The notes under the pieces: generated by a model
Told to the model about the DNA's origin: nothing
Seen by the model: the letters and a program-made list of their open reading frames with translations, nothing else
The model's database searches: none
Shown here: positions 34,600 through 47,500 of the stretch, piece after piece
How positions within the stretch are numbered: position 1 is the first letter of the stretch
Layout of the letters: every line of letters starts with the position of its first letter
Made by a program: the position numbers and the translations under genes
Assembly (NCBI GenBank): GCA_963691655.1
Contig: OY829328.1
Coordinates: 11,424,704-11,488,703 of the forward strand
Direction: 5' to 3'
From: Toxonevra muliebris
Taxonomy: Eukaryota > Arthropoda > Insecta > Diptera > Pallopteridae
DNA: 64,000 nt

Positions 34600-35275
34600 T
34601 AAAGTGGTAGAGAATAAAGCTATGATATAAAAAGAAAGTTGGCACTCATCTGAAAACAGAAACAGTAAGTTGATTTGCGAAGTCTTTTAAACAGTTTGCG
34701 AAAAAATACAAAGTTTCTTAAAATACAAATAAAAAGTATTTGAAATTGTTGGACACTCAACAAAAAGTAAGAAACGCTTTCCAAAAACTATAAAAAAGAA
34801 ATACTATCCAAAAACTGTGTGATGAATGACGAGTCATCCTTTGCAAATGGGAACAGACATATTATTTTGAGTCTTCTAATGTGAAAGCAATGGACTAGAA
34901 CAAATTTATTTATAAGACGAAGTTCCCAGAAAAAGTTTTATTGTGGTTGGTCATTAGCAACCATGGAATTAGTGATCCAGTAATTTTAAGTGATGGTTTG
35001 GCCGTGAGTTCGCAGAGTTACAAAGAAAGATGTCTACCGGTTATTGGAGGGTTTGATCATAATATCACCAATTAGAAAAAATATTTTTTTGCCCAGATCT
35101 GACGTCTTACCATTACGCCAACACAACTCTCAAGGGTTTGTCATTAAATTTATGCCGAAGATCTGTAATCCCTCAAATGTCCCAGAATTGAGTTAAACCA
35201 AATTTTATTTTGGATTAATCTAAAGAGAAAGGTCTAAAACAATGAACATTGCTCAAAAAATGTAGATTCTTTAAT
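34600..35275 (+). pseudogene. Decayed Tc1/mariner transposase
   Basis: Translated in changing + frames: DESSFAN (about 34829), then KFPEKVLLWLVISNHGISDP (about 34919-34980), LSDGLAVSSQSYKERCL, and PKICNPSNVPEL (about 35155-35190). These match, in order, the catalytic half of Tc1/mariner transposases, where the second catalytic Asp follows the K/RVLLW strand and NVPELRPIE precedes the last catalytic residue. Stops and frameshifts throughout show it is dead. Confidence 0.7.
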
Positions 35276-35556
35276 TGAAAAACGAAAAAAACAGTTGAAA
35301 ACGATTGATACAACTTCAATTCAAAAGACGATGAAGGAAATGTCAAAAAAGTCCGAAAATCAAACCGCAACGGAATTGAAACTTTTTTTGTAATTTTTAA
35401 GAAAATATTATTATTATGAAAAAATAACTGTAAATCGTGTATAATGTTTTTTTTAAACTAATTTTGTTTCTGTTTGTATTTCAATCCCAATACGTTAGTT
35501 TTACAGAAATTAAAAATCCAGTGCGGTGTATGTAAACTTTTGTCCTTCACTTTATG

Positions 35557-38500
35557 TAGAAATATATACTATACCCTAAACATATTTAATTTTAAAATTT
35601 ACAGAAAATACACGTACATACAAAGTATTAAATAAACAAATAAAATCTTAGTTACACTTTCTCATTCCTTACGCCTTTTTGCTTCCTTTAGCTTTTCGTC
35701 ATTTTTCTTATTTTTATTTTTATTCTAATGCGCAGAAAATTTCTTATCGCTCTTAACTTACGCCTACAAAATATGCAAATATTTAAATATTTTGTTAAGA
35801 TTTCACATAAGTATGTATGTGCACATGCATGTGTATATGTATGTGTATATGTGTATTTATTTGTTTATATAAGAAGCAATAGCAACAGTAAACCGTAAAA
35901 AAACACGTAAATACATTTAGCGCTTTTAAAATATAATTATAATTTCATTGCTACCGCTTGCGTTGGTGCTGCCTCAACCACTTGAAAAATGTGAGTGTGA
36001 TTTTAATTAAAAGCGTTTAATTTAATTTCAGTCACTCAGAAGCTCAACTGTATATACAAATATTTGCTTAGATGTATGCGCTTAAGCATACATGCGTGAT
36101 ATTTATTTATTTCAAGTTTATTTATATATTTTCTTTCACTTGTTTAAAAAGTTGAAATGAAAATGAAATTTAATTTTACTGTAATTTAATAAAATTAAAT
36201 AAATATAGATTAAAACAGATTCTATTTCATATATTGTATAAACACTTTTAGTTTCTTTAACTAAATTTATTTTTAAAGCTTTTAATTTCACAATTATTAT
36301 ATAATTTTTAATGGAAGTATTTATAATTATATAATTTTTTTTTTTATTTGAATTGTTAGAAAATTTTAGCTTTCCTTTATTTATATCACAAAAATCAATA
36401 AATCTTATATGTATTAAATATCTCTACTATACAATATGAAGTCGCTTGAAGCAGGTATTTTTCATTTACAAGTATGTCATAAATCAATTTTTCTCAACGA
36501 AATTGCTGCCGTAGCCGTTATTCTATTATAACAACAAAAAGCGCTACAACTTATGTACTAGGAGAGTTATCAATTTCATGTTTCATATACTTAGCTATAC
36601 ATCTTAAAAATTGATAAAACTGGTGTTTGTTGCTGTAGTAGTTTCACTATCAAGATTCCAGTGTTGTCATTTATTTCCTCTTAAATTTAAGCTCATTTTG
36701 GACATTATGATGTATGTGTTTGGAGAATGTTTGAGTATGAGTAAGTATGTGTGTATGAGTATGAGCATGTGCACATATTTGCTACACTTAATTTCATATA
36801 CCTAATATCTAAATATATTTCTACACAATATTTCTGGATATTTTGATAGCTGTAATGAATTTATTGCATTGTCTAATAAAAAATAACTACATTAAAATGT
36901 TATTGTTGGATTTCTTTGCAATTTCCTCTGCTTTTATTTTTCTTTATTGGTTGTTTTTTTAAGTCATTGCTATACACACATATTTATTTGTATACATTTT
37001 TTGGTTGATAATTTAGTGTAAGCATGTGTTAAAGATTTATGTATGTGTTTACTCATACACATACGAGGTTTATGTATGCGAAGAAATGTGGTCTTGTTGC
37101 TTTGGTTTTGTATTGGTTTTTGTTTTGGTCTTTGGTCAAATTATAAACAGCACAACGAAAAATTCTGTCTTAACATGATAAGGGTTCAAAACCTAAACAG
37201 TTTTTTTAAACAGTTTTGCTGAGTGTGTAGAAAATATGGGAAATTATTTTCTGGTTCAGAACATATCAACACTTGATAAATTGCAAGTAAAAACAAAATT
37301 TCATAAAAAATGATACTAATAAAGTTTTTCTCAACTGTCATTACAAAAAACAAATTGAAATTTTAAGTCTATATTCCGAAATACATTTTTTACGGGGCTT
37401 TTTTTTTATGATTTTTAAGCTGGTTGAACTTTGAGAATGTTCAGAAAATTATTTTTATAATTTTATATAAAACTAGCTGACCCGGCAAACGTTGTTCTGC
37501 CCTTTTTGCGAAGAAGCGCGAAAATTAAAAAAAGAATAAAGTACTTGATATTTAAAATTTAACATTGGCAAAGACAATTCAAGCTTAAATTCCGTTCATT
37601 GAAAATTGAAAAATCGTAGGCTTAAAAATGTTCCTCATTATTAACACAATTGACATTTTCATAAGTATTTAACATGCAGAGCTGTATTATCACCAATGTG
37701 AACTCAACGACGTGTACGAAAACAACTGAAGTCTGATAGAAAAGAACATAGTGGATATTTATAAAAGAAGACCGTTAGGCGCATTAGTGAGTGAACTTCG
37801 ACAAAAACAAAACCATATCAGCTGATGATACCGTTTGAGAAAAATTATTGACCCAGTTGATGCTAACGGGGTCATTTTGCAGTTAGATAGAAATTCCAGC
37901 ATATCTGTAGTAAAAAGGAATAATAAAAGGAAAAAGTGAGAAGAGTAAAGTCCTAACAAGAATGTTTCAAATATACTTTTGTCAACTCTAAAAAAATAAT
38001 GTTGAAACTGTACCCAACAGATTATTAAAAATATAATGGTTTTTTTTTTTTTGAGATAAGAAATGCATTTGTTTTTCATTACTTTACATACTTTTATGTT
38101 ATTAACAAAAATCTAACCATGTAATTCTTTGTTTTATACGATCATATTTGAAAGGGCGGCAAATGCCTTTTTACCCCAGCGACAAAAACCGTAGCTTCAC
38201 CACTGTCTGATACATAGTTTGTGAAAATTTTCCTTTCATCAGTCAAGAGTTTTCCACATCCAAAATCATTATTTATTTTTTGGAAAAATGTTTGGCATTA
38301 AATTGGGTGTCCAAAGAGACTGCAACTCAGCCAATTTATATGTTAAAACTAACAATCACAGATTCTTCTATAGAATTATGTTGGCTTTTTGAGTAAGCAG
38401 AATTTGAGATAATCATCAGTTCGCAGCACAAACTGGTAGCTTTTATGTAATCTCAATGCGGTATTGCTTGCAATACCTGAAAGTTCTGTCAATAATTTAA

Positions 38501-41500
38501 ATAACGTATAATTCAAGCCTGATAAAAGCAACTTTCAGCTTCGTTTAGTTTACACCGAACTATAATTAAACTCAAAGCCCTCTGAGAAACGATGAATGCA
38601 CAGCGGCGCCTTTACTAAACACTCACACAATTAATACTAAACATAAAGCTTAATAAACAATATCAATAAGAAAATTTACCTCTTGGCAGATAAATTCTAC
38701 GCAATTAAATAAATTAGCTCAAATGTAATTAGAAGGTGATGCGTCTTCTTTTTCTTCTTAGATATATGCTTCTTCCTTTTCTTCTTCTTCTTCTGCTGCT
38801 ACTGCTGATAACTAATTTAATGATAAGCACTTTAGCGATAAGCATATCGCAACACAGCTACAAAAACACCAAATACCAACAGCAAATAATTATTTAACCA
38901 TCACTACTAACAGCAACAACTAAATACAACAGCAATATTTTCTGCGCCATCTTCCCTATGCCAGAATTCCTCAGTTTAAGCTTGAGATTTTATTATTGCT
39001 GTGTTGTTGTATTATATACATACAATGGCGTGTCATTACTTACATATTTTTTATTCTTTATTGTATTTGGAAAATAGCTTCATTAATTTATGTGTGCATA
39101 GCACAAATGATTTCTCATTTTCTTTCTTTAACGTGTCTCCGTTTTTCGAGAGAGTCAAGCCAGTGCAAATGGGTTTCCATTTTCCTCAATACTTACACAA
39201 AACAAAGTATGAGTGTATTTCAGTAGCTTAAGTCGATGTGCATTAGTTTTTGTTTTTGTTGCCTTTTTGATGTTGATGTTTTGCAGCATTAACCAATTTG
39301 ACTCAAAAGTTTTTGTTGAAACAATCATAATTTTTTTCTTTTCCTCTTGTGCTATAGAGTTACTAACTTTTTGGTTTGTCTTTGCTGTTGTTGTTTTGCT
39401 GTTTGTTTTTGTTTTTTTTTGTGTTTTTGTTGGAAATGATAAATTAATGTGAATATAATTTTTTGCCACTGGCTGTGAGGTAAGCGCAAGCAAACTTTCC
39501 GTACGATGGCACAAAATTTGAGCTTAGGAAGTTAGCAACCAACAGTGAAGCAGCAAACTGAGCAACATCCATGGCGTAAATCTGTGTATATAATTATCGT
39601 CTGAAGGTGAAGTAATTACAATAATTATATTTATTAAATGCTGTGGCAGCATATTTTTGGTGCTGGCTGTTATTTGATGTGCAAACTTTGTGTTAACCAT
39701 ACCCCATGTCGTTTAGCGTTTGTTGTTGAATTTGTTGTGAATCTGCAGAGATAAGGAAAAAGTTTTGACTTCAAATTAATTATGTCTTTAATAAAATGAA
39801 TTGCAATAAAAAAAACTATTTGAAATAAATTACTTTGACTTTTATACTGAGCCAAACTTTAATTTTGCTGGCGGAAGCTGCCAAAAGTTTTAGATCCATT
39901 AAATTAATATTGGCACGCATTGGTCTTATCACTAGTAATATGATATTTAAAGATAAGCTAATAAGCTTTGCAAGTAAAAGCTTTCTCTGTATATTTTATG
40001 TGATTTTTCAGCTTTAACGACTATTTTAGGTAACAAAAGAATCTGTTTGACTTTTAAAGGTAATTTTACATATACATACAATAAATAATAATATCACTAA
40101 TACGACATGATAACCTATTAAATATTATTCCAACTCATATACTATATTTCAAGTGTCCTTTTTGAGATAGATACATAAATACAATACACAGGAGAAATGT
40201 CAAATACATCTACAAATTTGTAAGCATGTGGAATGTATTAAACTTATATACCCCAGATATAAATTCGTGCATGCTTTTAAATAAATACATACACACATAC
40301 TTATCTACATATATACATATATTCTTTATTATATAAAGAAATATGTTTGCTCTCAATGCCATACTTGATAATGAAATCAGCGTAAAAATATGTCTACAAT
40401 ACACACAAATATAGAGAAGAATAATAAAAATGCTTCAGTGACAACGAAAAGATCAAAATACACACACACAGGAAAACACACAAAAAAGTTTGTTATTACC
40501 AAAAATAAAAGACATCACAATATAAGGGTATAAAGTACAAAATACATACGCTTTAACCCTCATACACAAGCACATATTTGCACTTACACTTGTTCTGCAA
40601 ATAAAAAAAAAAAGAAGGAAAATCAATTTCACTTATTTACGACCACACATAAATAAAGTAACACACACCTGCTATTTTGTATGTGTGTAGTTCACATTAA
40701 GGCGCATACAAATGAACACTTAAATGCTCTTAAAGACACACTCATACATGCACATATACTTATAAACTTGAGAGTACCTACATTTTGTATATATATGTAT
40801 CTATGTATGTATGTGAGTTTGTTTTCACAGCAAACTGTATGTGTATGTATATTTAAATTAATAGGTGTTTGTATGCCTGTAATAATGCCACCCGCTCAAA
40901 TCTAAATGAACTAAGAGATTTGAAAGATTTACATGGAAATTACTAGGAAATTTTATAATCGATTTATTTTAAATGCTCGTAACTTTAAGAAGGAAATAAA
41001 ATTAAACTTTGTGACATTAATTTAATTTATGATGTGTGCATATATTTTATGATACTGATTTAAAATCGAATATTCTAATCTAATCATTATTTCGGAATAA
41101 CTTATGGGCAGGTGAAAGCATTCCACGATTCAAAACTTTTATAGATTCTTTTTAAAACAAAGCACAGCCCTGTGCCCTATATGACTGAGAACCATCTATG
41201 TAATTTTTTGCCCTGCATACGAATCTGACAGCAGAATTTTTCTGTCATTTTAGAATTCTGCGAAATCTTAACTCAAGTACAGAAATGTCGATTTTGGTCA
41301 TCTTAAACCTCGAAAACCTTTAAGGTGGTTAAGGTAAGGTGGTGCTGACATTCCTGTGAAAAATTTTATGCAATTATAACTTTTGGCTTTTCCGACCACA
41401 ACAGCGTATTTCAGATAGAAGTCATGACAATCAAGGAGGAATCGTCCTGAAGCTAACGTGATATATGAAAAGGGTCTACAATCAAGCAGCTTTAAAATCT

Positions 41501-41520
41501 TTTATCTCCCAATCAAATGT
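35557..41520. other. Non-coding DNA, no gene seen
   Basis: A long AT-rich stretch with CATA/TATG microsatellites (about 35810-35860, 40270-40320, 40790-40815). It has CTT-rich tracts (38740-38800) and poly-T runs (39405-39420). Short open frames are shadows of these. One dispersed repeat start lies at 37472. Confidence 0.5.
37472..37530 (+). repeat. ACTAGCTGACCCGGC-type dispersed repeat
   Basis: ACTAGCTGACCCGGCAAACG (37472-37491) is the start of a repeat form I recall as very common in arthropod genomes. A related ACTAGCCGA...CAGGCGTTGCCCGGG is at 46720. Its class is not clear from this copy, and only the first 50 bp or so are recognisable. Confidence 0.5.
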
Positions 41521-41806
41521 TCAAACAGCTGTGTGGCCAACTCAGCGCTTTTCCCGCTGATTTTAGTGCTTTTTGAAAATTAAAACGCGGAAAAAAGTGA
41601 TTTAGCGTTCAGAGCGTTTTTTCAATTAAAAATATCTTCGAAAAATCGAAAAAATTTTCATTGACTAGAAGTATCAGATGTGTGCCTGTGTTAGTAAAAA
41701 AGCTCAAATGTATTGAGTTTTCACGCACTTTTATAAAGAAAATACGCATTTTATTCTTCATTTTAGCGGATTTTGAAAAACAAAAGTTGGCCACACTGTC
41801 AATCAG
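41521..41806. mobile_element. 270-bp hAT-like MITE
   Basis: Termini CTGTGTGGCCAACT (from 41529) and, reverse-complemented, CAGTGTGGCCAACT (ending 41798) differ at one of 14 positions. Flanking 8-mers TCAAACAG (41521-41528) and TCAATCAG (41799-41806) match at seven of eight. An 8-bp duplication and CAGTGTGGCCA-type ends fit the hAT superfamily. Sub-terminal GCGGAAAA/CGGATTTTG blocks are also inverted. No coding capacity. Confidence 0.8.
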
Positions 41807-43359
41807 TTTGATTTGCTCTTAATTTGTGCGATGGTGCCGAAAAAAGATGCACTGCACTAAGGACGAAAATCACTTCAAGTGTTTCAAAAATCTAAAGCTT
41901 GGGGAATCAGTGTATTTTGTTACTACTAACACCCTCATAAAAAAGGGATGTAAGTGAATTGCTACTACACCTACTGTATGAACTACACATATTTTTTATT
42001 AAAATGAGAAAAGTATACGTATCACCAGTAATTTAATAATTGCAATAGTTTTCAAACTACCATTTTTTTAGTACTTTAACGACTTTGAAAAGATGTCTAG
42101 ACTTTTGACGTACAACAATGTTCATTAATTTTTTGGTATATATTATATAGAGAATATTGTATTGGTAAAGAGAATATTGTAAGTGACTGAAAGTGCATTC
42201 TGACTCCATTATGAATGTTTTGTTTTGAGTTTTTGAAACAATGACCAGCTTATCTCTTGTCTCACCGTTGCAAACCACTCCTGCCAAGAAGACAATTGGA
42301 ATTCTTATGTCAGCGTGTTAGCTGCATTTAACTTTTTAAGTAACAAAACAAACAAACGAAAGTTGATGGGCAGAAGTAACCCAAACAAAATTTATTTTGC
42401 CTTAACTCTATAGTTGATGAAAACCCAACCAGACTTTGTGATATGATAATTAGAAGGCAATGCTTAATTGGAAAACATGCAGAAATCACAGCAGCAGCTG
42501 AGTTAAAACAGATCACTGCAATTTATCTTGTATGCATATATCCAGTCCTGATTCACTTACGAAAGAAAGAATGATCTAAAAATCTATCTGCAATTTAGAC
42601 CAAATAGCTCTTAATTTAGACTACACAGCACTAAAAGGTTCAAATAGCTTGAGAAAGCAGGACTCTTATTTTTCACATGGTATTTCTTTTCTACATGGTA
42701 TTAAAGTATACTTTGCTAGCATAAACCATCAGGCACCTGCAGCACGTCTTTTTAATTTAATCTAATTTTTTTCCATTTCCCCGCCGCGGCAAATTAGCCG
42801 GAAACTGTGCAATTTGTGTTTTCAAAATACTTATCATAGTAGCATAACACTTAAAAAAATAAATGCTTAAAATATATTTCAATATCATTAGAAACCAATC
42901 ACTTGTTTTATTTTTTGATACAAATAAGAAAAATTGCAGTCGATACTATGAAATTCACCTTGCTGCTAAATTGCCGCGGCGCGCCCCTCTTAATATCAAA
43001 TACAAAATAGTTGGCGAGCGGATTTTTTTCGCGGGTGCTTTTTTTTGCACTATCTAACAAAGGTGTTCACTTTGATCAGAGGCTTTGAGAGGTTTTAATG
43101 CTCTAATTTGCCTACTACGCAAGACTTTTGACACAGAGTGATTAGTAGGGACCGAAATTCTTGTACTAAATACACAAATTTTTTCCACATAACTCTCATG
43201 AGTTTCATTCTTATTATCATTATCCCACAGGCGGGCGTATTAGAATCACTTGAATGTCTTAGTGTCCAACAAAAAATATCTCCAAAAGAACAGCCCCGTG
43301 GTTCTTAAAATGTTAGTGGAGTGTCAGGCAAACATAGTCATGAAAAAGCATGTATGTAG
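41807..43359. other. Non-coding DNA, no gene seen
   Basis: No coding signal. A GC-rich patch CCGCCGCGGC lies at 42781-42790, and GCCGCGGCGCGCC at 42972-42984. These are unusual here but unassigned. Confidence 0.45.
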
Positions 43360-44590
43360 TTGTTTGTGATGGTTTTTGACCAAATGATTCCGCAAATATT
43401 CCACAGGCATCCGTTGATGACAGTCTGGAGTTTACCACAGATTCGATCCGTAACTTACCATTTCTCTGTGCCATAAAGCAATACCGATTTGATACTTAGG
43501 CTACAAATTGAAAGTTTCGTATCTGGGCTTTGGAAATGTGCGGTGCTACATTCTCTGTGGCTCCGCCATTCTTTGTCAGCTTGCTTCCAACGTAAGTGAA
43601 GGTAAAGACATCGTCGTTAGTCTCACTCAGAGCGCCAACTTCGAAGATCAGCAGTTCGTGGTTGTCTGCCCCCATGTTCATGATCTTGGTTTTTGGCCAG
43701 TTTGATCTTGAGTCCTACTGCTTTCGTGTTTCTCATCAGGGCTTTGAGTTTATGTTGGACTCCGACAAAAGAAGATGACATGATGCTTATGTCGTCTGCG
43801 CAGTCGAAGTCACCCAGCTTCTCATGTGAGCGACATTGTATGCCACCCAGTACATTCTGCATTTGTTCATTCTAGAACTCTGTCCAGGACTAAAATAAAG
43901 AGCAGAAGCGATAGGATGCTTCCTTGTTGTATTCCAGTTGCTATAGAGAACTTCTTGCTGAATTTGTTGTTGAACCTCACTGAGCACTCCGCGTTTTCAT
44001 AGAGTGTATGTGCGAGTCATACAACTTTATCTTACAATTTTCTTCAGATGGCTCTTCTGTCGATGGTGCCGAAGACGCGTTCAAAATCAACGAGTAGCTC
44101 GAAAATCGGAAGCCTCCATTCCTCCGACTTCTCGATTATGATGCGCAGAGAGTTGATGTGGTCGACACAGTATCTCCTTGGTCTGAGGTCATTTTGTTCT
44201 CGACGCAGTTGTCGGTTGATGACTGGGGCTATTCAATCCAGGTGAATAAAGGCGGAGACTTTCTGGTTAGTGTTCAAAAGCGTTATGCCGCGCCAATTTT
44301 TGCATAGGCTTAGGTCAGCTTTCTTGGCGATGGCGCCTTCTTTTCAATCTTTAAAAAAGCGTTGTTGCTCCCACGCCAGCTGCTGCTTAGATGTCGGCAC
44401 TGTGTTTGAACAATTCAAGTGGTAAATTGTCCGGGCCAGCGGCTTTCAAGTTTTTAAGTTTCACGATCAAAGTGATGATCTCGCCTGGTATTGATGACTC
44501 TGTCGATATATTTCTGTTTGAGTTGCGTCATCGACTTCCAAGAGTTTATCTGTTCTGATGGTTATCTGTCCTTGAGCAGCACAGATAAAT
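43360..44590 (-). pseudogene. LINE reverse-transcriptase relic
   Basis: Read on the minus strand through several frameshifts, RT motifs appear in order: a start with LLEVDDAT (about 44540); WRGITLLNT-like (about 44300); CVDHINSLRIIIEKSEEW (about 44170-44115) followed by a DFE block; TGIQQGSILS (about 43945); the catalytic box CADD, normally FADD/YADD (43802-43791); KAVGLKI (about 43735); FTYVGSKLTKNGGATENV (about 43610-43555); and KLQTVINGCLWNICGI (about 43440-43390). This is the finger-to-thumb order of insect CR1/RTE-like LINEs. Both ends are missing and it is dead. Confidence 0.8.
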
Positions 44591-47500
44591 AAAAACTTCT
44601 CCAGCGAATGCGCTTTCTTACGATGAATTTTATTACTTTCCACGCCAATAGCGTTTATTCTTTATTGAACTCTGCTAATAATAGCTCCTACTTTTTCTCC
44701 TTGGAACCTTAAGGAAAATATAAAAAGTTTTTTAAAACTATGATAACTGTAAGTTCAATTGGATTTACTTTAAATATGCCACTTCCTACTAACTTAAAAC
44801 TAAAATTTCATAAAACATTGAAATATGTATGAACAAAAAAAATAAGACTAACATCTTGAGTGCAAAAGTTAAGAAAAGAATGTTGATTGTCCGTATTAAC
44901 ATGGAAATAAAAGTCATCCTATCATTAGTCAAATGAATCAAATGAATCTTGTCTCTTGCAATGATTAATTACTCTTCAAATTGAAGATTCTCGGAACTTA
45001 GTCGCCAACATAATATGCAGAAAAGGTAAATTAAAAAGTTTTTCAGAACTTAACATTGTTTTTTATCTAAAAAATTGCAGCAGAGACTCAGAGCTGTATG
45101 ACATCCTTCTGCAAAATAGGAAAGTTTTAAGTGGATAATTATTTCTTGTTTCTCAGCCAAGCAATTCTCAACATTACTTTGTAACACATTTTCTGTTCTG
45201 GGATATTCATGACAATACTAAAGTAATATTTTAATCAACCCCAAACAAAAATATGAGTTTCCTATTTAAAGCTTTCATTCAGTTAAAACTTTTTGATGCT
45301 TTTTCCGCTTTTAAAATTTAAATTTCATAGTAATCGGCATATCTTGTTCTATGTACTACATATATTTCTATGAATTATATATTCGAATGAATTTAAATTT
45401 TTCCAAGAATTACACTAAAATTAGCTGATGATTATAAACTTTTACAGCATAACCACAGTAACATATCAGGCACACATTAGTCTTTTTTGTTGGTTACTTA
45501 AAAATTTAACGGCACCCACCATCAAGAGAAAAATATGTGTATAAAATAATATTATAAATAAAATATAAAAATATATGTAAAATATGTACGAGCATAAAAA
45601 AGAATGGTTTCTTTCAGTTTCCGGCGCCTCGCCAATTTCTCACTCCACAGCAAGTGTCTGTGGTTCAGCAATTTCAGTGCGGTGCTTTAGAAAACTCTCA
45701 TGTTAAGCATTTTCAATGCCTTTGAGGAAAATATGCTATAATGAAGCTGCTTGGTTAATACAATATATTTATTTTTTAGTCTATGTTTCATTAGCCACAA
45801 ATTTAAGTGTACTGTTGTTTGTACTACAACATACATATATTTTTTATATTTTTTATATGCATCATTAACGTTTTGTTTGTAAATTGTGCTCTTCATCATA
45901 AAATCTTTTTGGTTTTTTTCTCTGTATTTTTTTATATTATCCGAATATTTGCCTTAACCTCCACACTCTTATTTTTATATACTTCCTTTCTTCATTTCTT
46001 TCTATTGGCGAAGCTTTATCATAAAGTGGAAGAAAGTAAAAAGTTTTTGCATGCCGCCAAAAATGTTTGTTTATGTTTTTGTTGTCGCCGCCGTGGGATT
46101 TTTGTATTTGGTTATTTTTCGGTTATAAAATTTTCAAAAAATTTCAGCAGCTTTTGTTTTTACACATTTGTCTTCTTCAGTGCGGTATGAAAACAACAAA
46201 ACTCTTTATTTTAATATTCATACATCTACTATACAAACAGTTAAATTATAATTGTAAGAAAAACAAACAACAAAATTTAAGAAAAATAAGTTTGTTTGTT
46301 TTGATTTTGTTGCCCATCCCCTATTATATTGCCATTTTTTCGAATACACATCTATTTTTTTTTCAATGTTTTTCTAGACTTTTGAAATTTTTTTTTAAAT
46401 AATTCAAAATTCCATTACATACTTCTTTATGCATGAGAAAGAAACACAAATTATAGCTGAAGCAGCAGCAGGCATGTGTATCTACTTAAAATTTGTTGTT
46501 TTTTGTTTTGTTATTTTCATATTATTTATGTTGCCAAATTTCGGCATATAACAAATAAGAAGAATACAGTTTGTCCTATGATTTCGACGCGTTTTGGAGT
46601 GTGCGAATTTAATAATGTCACTCATACGTCATAGTGTACGTACGAAAACTGAGACTATTGTAAATGAATGAGTCTGGTTTGGCAGCTTGGTGTATAAGTA
46701 TATGTATATTATATTATATACTAGCCGAAAAATACCAGGCGTTGCCCGGGTTGTTACTATTGATATAATGTAGTTCCACAAAAACTTTTATCATTTATCC
46801 ATAGATGAAAATTTGTGGACTTGTATTAACCTCACACAACGATACTTTTTCTGGATCTCTCTTTCCCTCTCTTTACCCTTAGTGAAGGTATGGACTTAGA
46901 TATACAAGTATAATTGGTTTTGACCGCATTAACGTATTAGAAAACAGCGCTAGATTTGTAATGAAAATAACTGCCTACGTACATATCGTGGGTGAGGCCG
47001 AAGAAAACACGTTTTCACCAACTAATGGGGAGGCATCACGTCCCATTCAACAAACCGGCCCGCTATCTGTTTGGTGATTGGAATTAACAATCCTACGTTC
47101 TCTGACAAAATTTAATGTTCGATCCTTAGTTGGTTTGTAAAATATTTAGTATTTTGGTTGTATAGGAAGTGCCACGCCAAAATGGGCAGCCGCAATTATG
47201 TTTTTTGAATTTTTTCAAGCTATTATTTTTGAAATGCTCTAAAAATATGCTTAGGTTGTCCACATAGAGGCATTAAGTAGCATCTATGCATGAACTAATA
47301 GCAGCAATAAAATGCCTCATACATAATAAATCTCCGAATTAAGATAGAATTCAGATAGAAATACTGAAAGTGTGTACTAAATATACAGTAAAACTTCTGA
47401 CATTAATCCTATGAATACTGTACAGAATCGAAAAATTTCGAAGTAAGGAAATCTTTCGTCGTGATAGTATCTGAAATTCTCTTCTTAGTGGAAAAATTTC

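Larger units (their letters stand above)
33467..35555 (+). mobile_element. Decayed Tc1-like transposon with nested insertions
   Basis: Left terminus GAAGGACAAAAGTCTACATA (33466-33485) and the reverse complement of the right end (GAAGGACAAAAGTTTACATA, ending at about 35551) are matching inverted termini of Tc1 type. Between them lie a ribozyme repeat (33712-34106), its tail fragment, a transposase C-terminal scrap (34129-34215) and a longer decayed transposase (34600-35275). The 2.1-kb span exceeds a usual Tc1 element (about 1.6 kb), which the nested insertion explains. Confidence 0.75.

Noticed and set aside
37823..37845. CTGATGATACCGTTTGAGAAA resembling a hammerhead core
   Set aside because: No stem II pairing and GAGA in place of GAAA.
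39155..39514. 119-codon minus-strand open frame
   Set aside because: Lys/Thr/Asn-rich shadow of a poly-T/GTTT tract on the other strand.
45807..46402. Two overlapping open frames of 127 and 111 codons
   Set aside because: Composition is almost entirely Phe/Leu/Ile/Tyr/Cys from T-rich DNA, with no start context, domain or splice signals; expected by chance in such sequence.
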